In this document: positions 5,494 through 7,425 of the stretch, piece by piece | How positions within the stretch are numbered: position 1 is the stretch's first letter | Layout: each line of letters opens with the position of its first letter | DNA from: an uncultured Fimbriimonadales bacterium | Lineage (GTDB): Bacteria > Armatimonadota > Fimbriimonadia > Fimbriimonadales > GBS-DC | Length of the DNA: 7,425 bases | Reading direction: 5' to 3' | Assembly (NCBI GenBank): GCA_937934465.1 | Contig: CALGZO010000049.1 | Location: forward strand, 1-7,425 | The notes under the pieces: model-generated | Seen by the model: only the letters and a program-made list of their open reading frames with translations | Databases searched by the model: none | What the model was told of the DNA's origin: nothing | Translations under genes and position numbers: made by a program

Positions 5494-6285
5494 TCAACGC
5501 AAGTCCACCCGACGCATAAGCGCGGAGAGCCATCCGGGCGCGAACCGCTTCAGGTAGAGCGCAATCTTCTCGTAGCGCGCGATGTAGACCTCCTCTTTGC
5601 GTTTGTAGAGCGCGTTCACGATGTGTCGGGCGCATACTTCGGCGGGCATCCCCTTCGCGATGCGTTCGTCGAGTTGCCCATGCTCTTGCCCATCGCCGCG
5701 TAGGGCGTGCATCGAGACCTCCGTGCGCACGAAGCCGGGGCAAATCAGCGTAATCCGAACGCCCTGCGCGTAGACCTCCGAGCGCAGCGAGTCGAAGTAG
5801 CCGTGCAGGGCGTGCTTGGAGGCGCAGTAGGCGGACTGGCGCGGCGTGCTGAACTTGCCCAGCAGACTGCTCACCACCGCAATCTGCCCGCCCCCGCGCT
5901 CTATCATGTAGGGCAAGACCGTCTTGGTGAGCGAGATGACGCTGAAGTAGTTCACCTCCATAATCCGCCGATCCACGCTCAGGTCGGTCTCCAGCGCCAG
6001 CGAGCGTTGGGAGACGCCCGCGTTGTTGACGAGGATATCGACCTGTCCGAAATGTTCAATCGCTGCGCCGACGGCTGTGGGGTGGAACTCCAAGTCGGTG
6101 ACATCGAAGGGCAGCAGGAGCGTCTTGCCCGCGCCTGTGCAGGCGTGTTGCACGGCTTCGAGCCGCTCGCGTCGTCGGGCGGTCAGAATGAGGTGCGCCC
6201 CCTCACGCGCGAAGGCATACGCCAACGCCTCGCCGATGCCCGACGACGCGCCTGTAATCCAGACCACCTTATTGCGGAACCGCAT
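5494..6285 (-). CDS. Short-chain dehydrogenase/reductase (SDR), classical type
   Basis: This is an NAD(P)-dependent oxidoreductase of 263 residues, the normal size for a classical SDR, and probably cytosolic. The Rossmann cofactor site TGASSGIG (11-18) is intact. ARRRERL at 36-42 has arginines just after the second strand, which favours NADP(H). D61 follows in FDVTD, then NNAG at 87-90, N112, catalytic S140, and the Y153-x3-K157 pair in SAYCASKHAL, with PGFVRTE at 183-189. The C-terminal part (KGMPAEVCARHIVNALYKRK and a hydrophobic, basic tail) resembles the DHRS7/YqjQ-like subgroup, but the substrate is unknown. The ATG lies 3 nt after the pilT stop and has no clear ribosome site, so it is probably translated by coupling with pilT. 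I see no mechanistic link to pili. Confidence 0.9.
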   Translation of the reverse strand: MRFRNKVVWITGASSGIGEALAYAFAREGAHLILTARRRERLEAVQHACTGAGKTLLLPFDVTDLEFHPTAVGAAIEHFGQVDILVNNAGVSQRSLALETDLSVDRRIMEVNYFSVISLTKTVLPYMIERGGGQIAVVSSLLGKFSTPRQSAYCASKHALHGYFDSLRSEVYAQGVRITLICPGFVRTEVSMHALRGDGQEHGQLDERIAKGMPAEVCARHIVNALYKRKEEVYIARYEKIALYLKRFAPGWLSALMRRVDLR

Positions 6286-6288
6286 CGC

Positions 6289-7392
6289 TCAGATTGCCTG
6301 ACGCGCCATCGCCGTCTCAGGCAGCTGCTCGCCCAATCGCGCGGCAATCTCTTCGGGGTTCTGCGCCACGCGGTACATATCCTCGCGCGCGATGAGTTTA
6401 TGCTGGTACAAAAACAGCAGGTGATTGTCCAGCGAAATCATGCCCAGCTGCTGACCGGTCTGAATCGCCGATTCGATGCTGTGGATTTTGCGCTCGCGTA
6501 TCATGTGTCCAATCGCGGGCGTGACATACATAATCTCGAAGGCGGCGACTCGTCCGGGGCGGTCAGCGCGGGGCAGCAGCAGTTGCGAGATAATCGCCAC
6601 GAGGTTCGTGCTGAGCTGCACGCGGATTTGCTCCTGCTGTTCGTGGGGGAACACATCCACGATGCGCTCCACCGTGCGCGCCGCGCCTGTGGTGTGGACG
6701 GTGGCGAACACAAGGTGTCCTGTCTCGGCGGCGGTGATAGCGGCTTGAATGGTCTTGAGGTCGCGCATCTCGCCCACCAGAATCACATCAGGGTCCATGC
6801 GCATCGCCCGCACCACGCCCTCATCGAAACTGGGTACATCGACGCCCACCTCGCGCTGACTCACCACCGACTTCTTCGCTTCGTGGAAATACTCGATTGG
6901 GTCCTCGATGGTGATAATGTGCGTTTCGCGCGTGGCGTTGATGTAGTCGATCATCGTCGCCAGCGTGGTGGTTTTGCCAGAGCCTGTGGGACCCGTGACC
7001 AGCACCAGCCCGCGCGGCAGGTGCAGCAGGCGTTTGACCGTGTCGGGTAGCCCTATCTCCTCGAAGCTGCGCAGGCGGAAGGGGATGAGACGGAAGTTGA
7101 TGGCGATAGAGCCTTTCTCGTAGTAGGCGGCGACACGGAACCGCGCTTTCGAGTGGGTGTAGCCGAAGTCGGCGGTGCGCACGCGCTCCAGTTCGTGAAT
7201 CGCGCGGGGCGGCGCCACCTCGCGGAACAGCCGCTCCGTGTCGGCAGGACTGAGCTCGCCATACTCCTCCAGACGCACCAGTCGCCCGTGCAAACGCAGC
7301 GTGGCAGGCTCATGCGGCACGATGTGTATGTCAGAAGCCTCGCGCTCATAACAGATATCCAGCAACTGATCAGCCGATGCGAATTTCAGCAT
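6289..7392 (-). CDS. pilT: Type IV pilus retraction ATPase PilT
   Basis: This is the hexameric cytoplasmic ATPase that drives type IV pilus retraction and twitching motility. From the ATG at 7392 it is 367 residues, slightly longer than typical PilT (about 345). The N-terminal domain contains ASDIHIVPHEPATLRLHG. The ATPase core has Walker A GPTGSGKT (134-141), the Asp box IITIEDPIEYFH (159-170), Walker B with VILVGEMRD (203-211) and the His box from TGHLVFATVHTT (224-235) to VDVFP (245-249). The C-terminal AIGHMIRE (293-300) corresponds to the PilT hallmark AIRNLIRE and separates it from PilB-type extension ATPases. A second start, GTG at 7413, is in frame but lacks a ribosome site; GGAGGG lies 7-8 nt before the ATG. 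It heads a minus-strand run with the SDR gene. PilB and other pilus genes are not visible and may lie to the right. Confidence 0.95.
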   Translation of the reverse strand: MLKFASADQLLDICYEREASDIHIVPHEPATLRLHGRLVRLEEYGELSPADTERLFREVAPPRAIHELERVRTADFGYTHSKARFRVAAYYEKGSIAINFRLIPFRLRSFEEIGLPDTVKRLLHLPRGLVLVTGPTGSGKTTTLATMIDYINATRETHIITIEDPIEYFHEAKKSVVSQREVGVDVPSFDEGVVRAMRMDPDVILVGEMRDLKTIQAAITAAETGHLVFATVHTTGAARTVERIVDVFPHEQQEQIRVQLSTNLVAIISQLLLPRADRPGRVAAFEIMYVTPAIGHMIRERKIHSIESAIQTGQQLGMISLDNHLLFLYQHKLIAREDMYRVAQNPEEIAARLGEQLPETAMARQAI

Positions 7393-7399
7393 AAGAACG

Positions 7400-7405
7400 C
7401 CCTCC
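7400..7405 (-). promoter_or_regulatory. Ribosome binding site of pilT
   Basis: GGAGGG on the minus strand, 7 nt before the ATG at 7392, selects that ATG over the upstream in-frame GTG at 7413. The remaining 20 nt to the window edge are too short to show a promoter. Confidence 0.7.
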
Positions 7406-7425
7406 AGTGCCACTTAGATTCACGA

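Noticed and set aside
5707..7050. Long plus-strand open frame of 447 codons antisense to the SDR and pilT genes
   Set aside because: It crosses two well-supported genes on the other strand, its translation is rich in R, H, Q and A with no recognisable motif, and such shadow frames are common in high-GC DNA.
7393..7413. PilT start at GTG 7413
   Set aside because: It adds seven residues that are not typical of PilT, and it has no ribosome site, while GGAGGG precedes the ATG at 7392.
1..7425. CRISPR array, transposon, prophage or defence island
   Set aside because: I found no regularly spaced repeats, transposase, integrase, toxin-antitoxin pair or known defence gene cluster in either strand.

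Overview
The window is a stretch of ordinary bacterial chromosome. It has high GC (about 60% by eye), short intergenic gaps, several GTG starts, Shine-Dalgarno sites at some starts, tRNAs with encoded CCA and a one-piece tmRNA. I see no insertion sequence, CRISPR array, phage gene or plasmid function. The phylum cannot be fixed from sequence alone. The gene set (PilT, APRT, a dGTPase-like HD enzyme, an M48 peptidase, an SDR) fits many free-living Gram-negative-type bacteria.

Layout, left to right. From 1 to 1589 on the minus strand is an SLC13/DASS-type anion permease with two central TrkA-C-like domains; its C-terminus lies beyond the window. A 233-bp divergent intergenic region (1590-1822) holds a recognisable apt promoter and a 28-bp near-palindrome that covers its -35 element. 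From 1823 to 3747 on the plus strand is a compact three-gene operon: apt (adenine phosphoribosyltransferase), dgt (HD-domain dNTP triphosphohydrolase) and a 115-residue zinc-ribbon protein of unknown role. The genes are separated by 3 nt and then overlap by 4 nt. Two plus-strand tRNA genes follow, each with its own GGTATAAT-type -10: a CAT-anticodon tRNA that looks like tRNA-Ile2 (lysidine type), and tRNA-Arg(TCT).

The rest of the window is on the minus strand, read from right to left: pilT (twitching-motility ATPase), an SDR oxidoreductase 3 nt downstream, ssrA (tmRNA, tag ANTNYALAA) under its own promoter, and an M48-family membrane metallopeptidase that starts 34 nt after the tmRNA. The peptidase converges on tRNA-Arg with only 9 nt between them.

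Functionally, apt and dgt link purine-base salvage with dNTP breakdown. The tmRNA and the M48 peptidase are both quality-control functions (ribosome rescue with tagged proteolysis, and membrane proteolysis), although their adjacency may be chance. I found no convincing new multi-gene system. The points most worth a second look are the palindrome over the apt promoter, the short non-acidic tmRNA tag, the probable tRNA-Ile2 identity, the shared stable-RNA promoter pattern and the uncharacterised zinc-ribbon gene.
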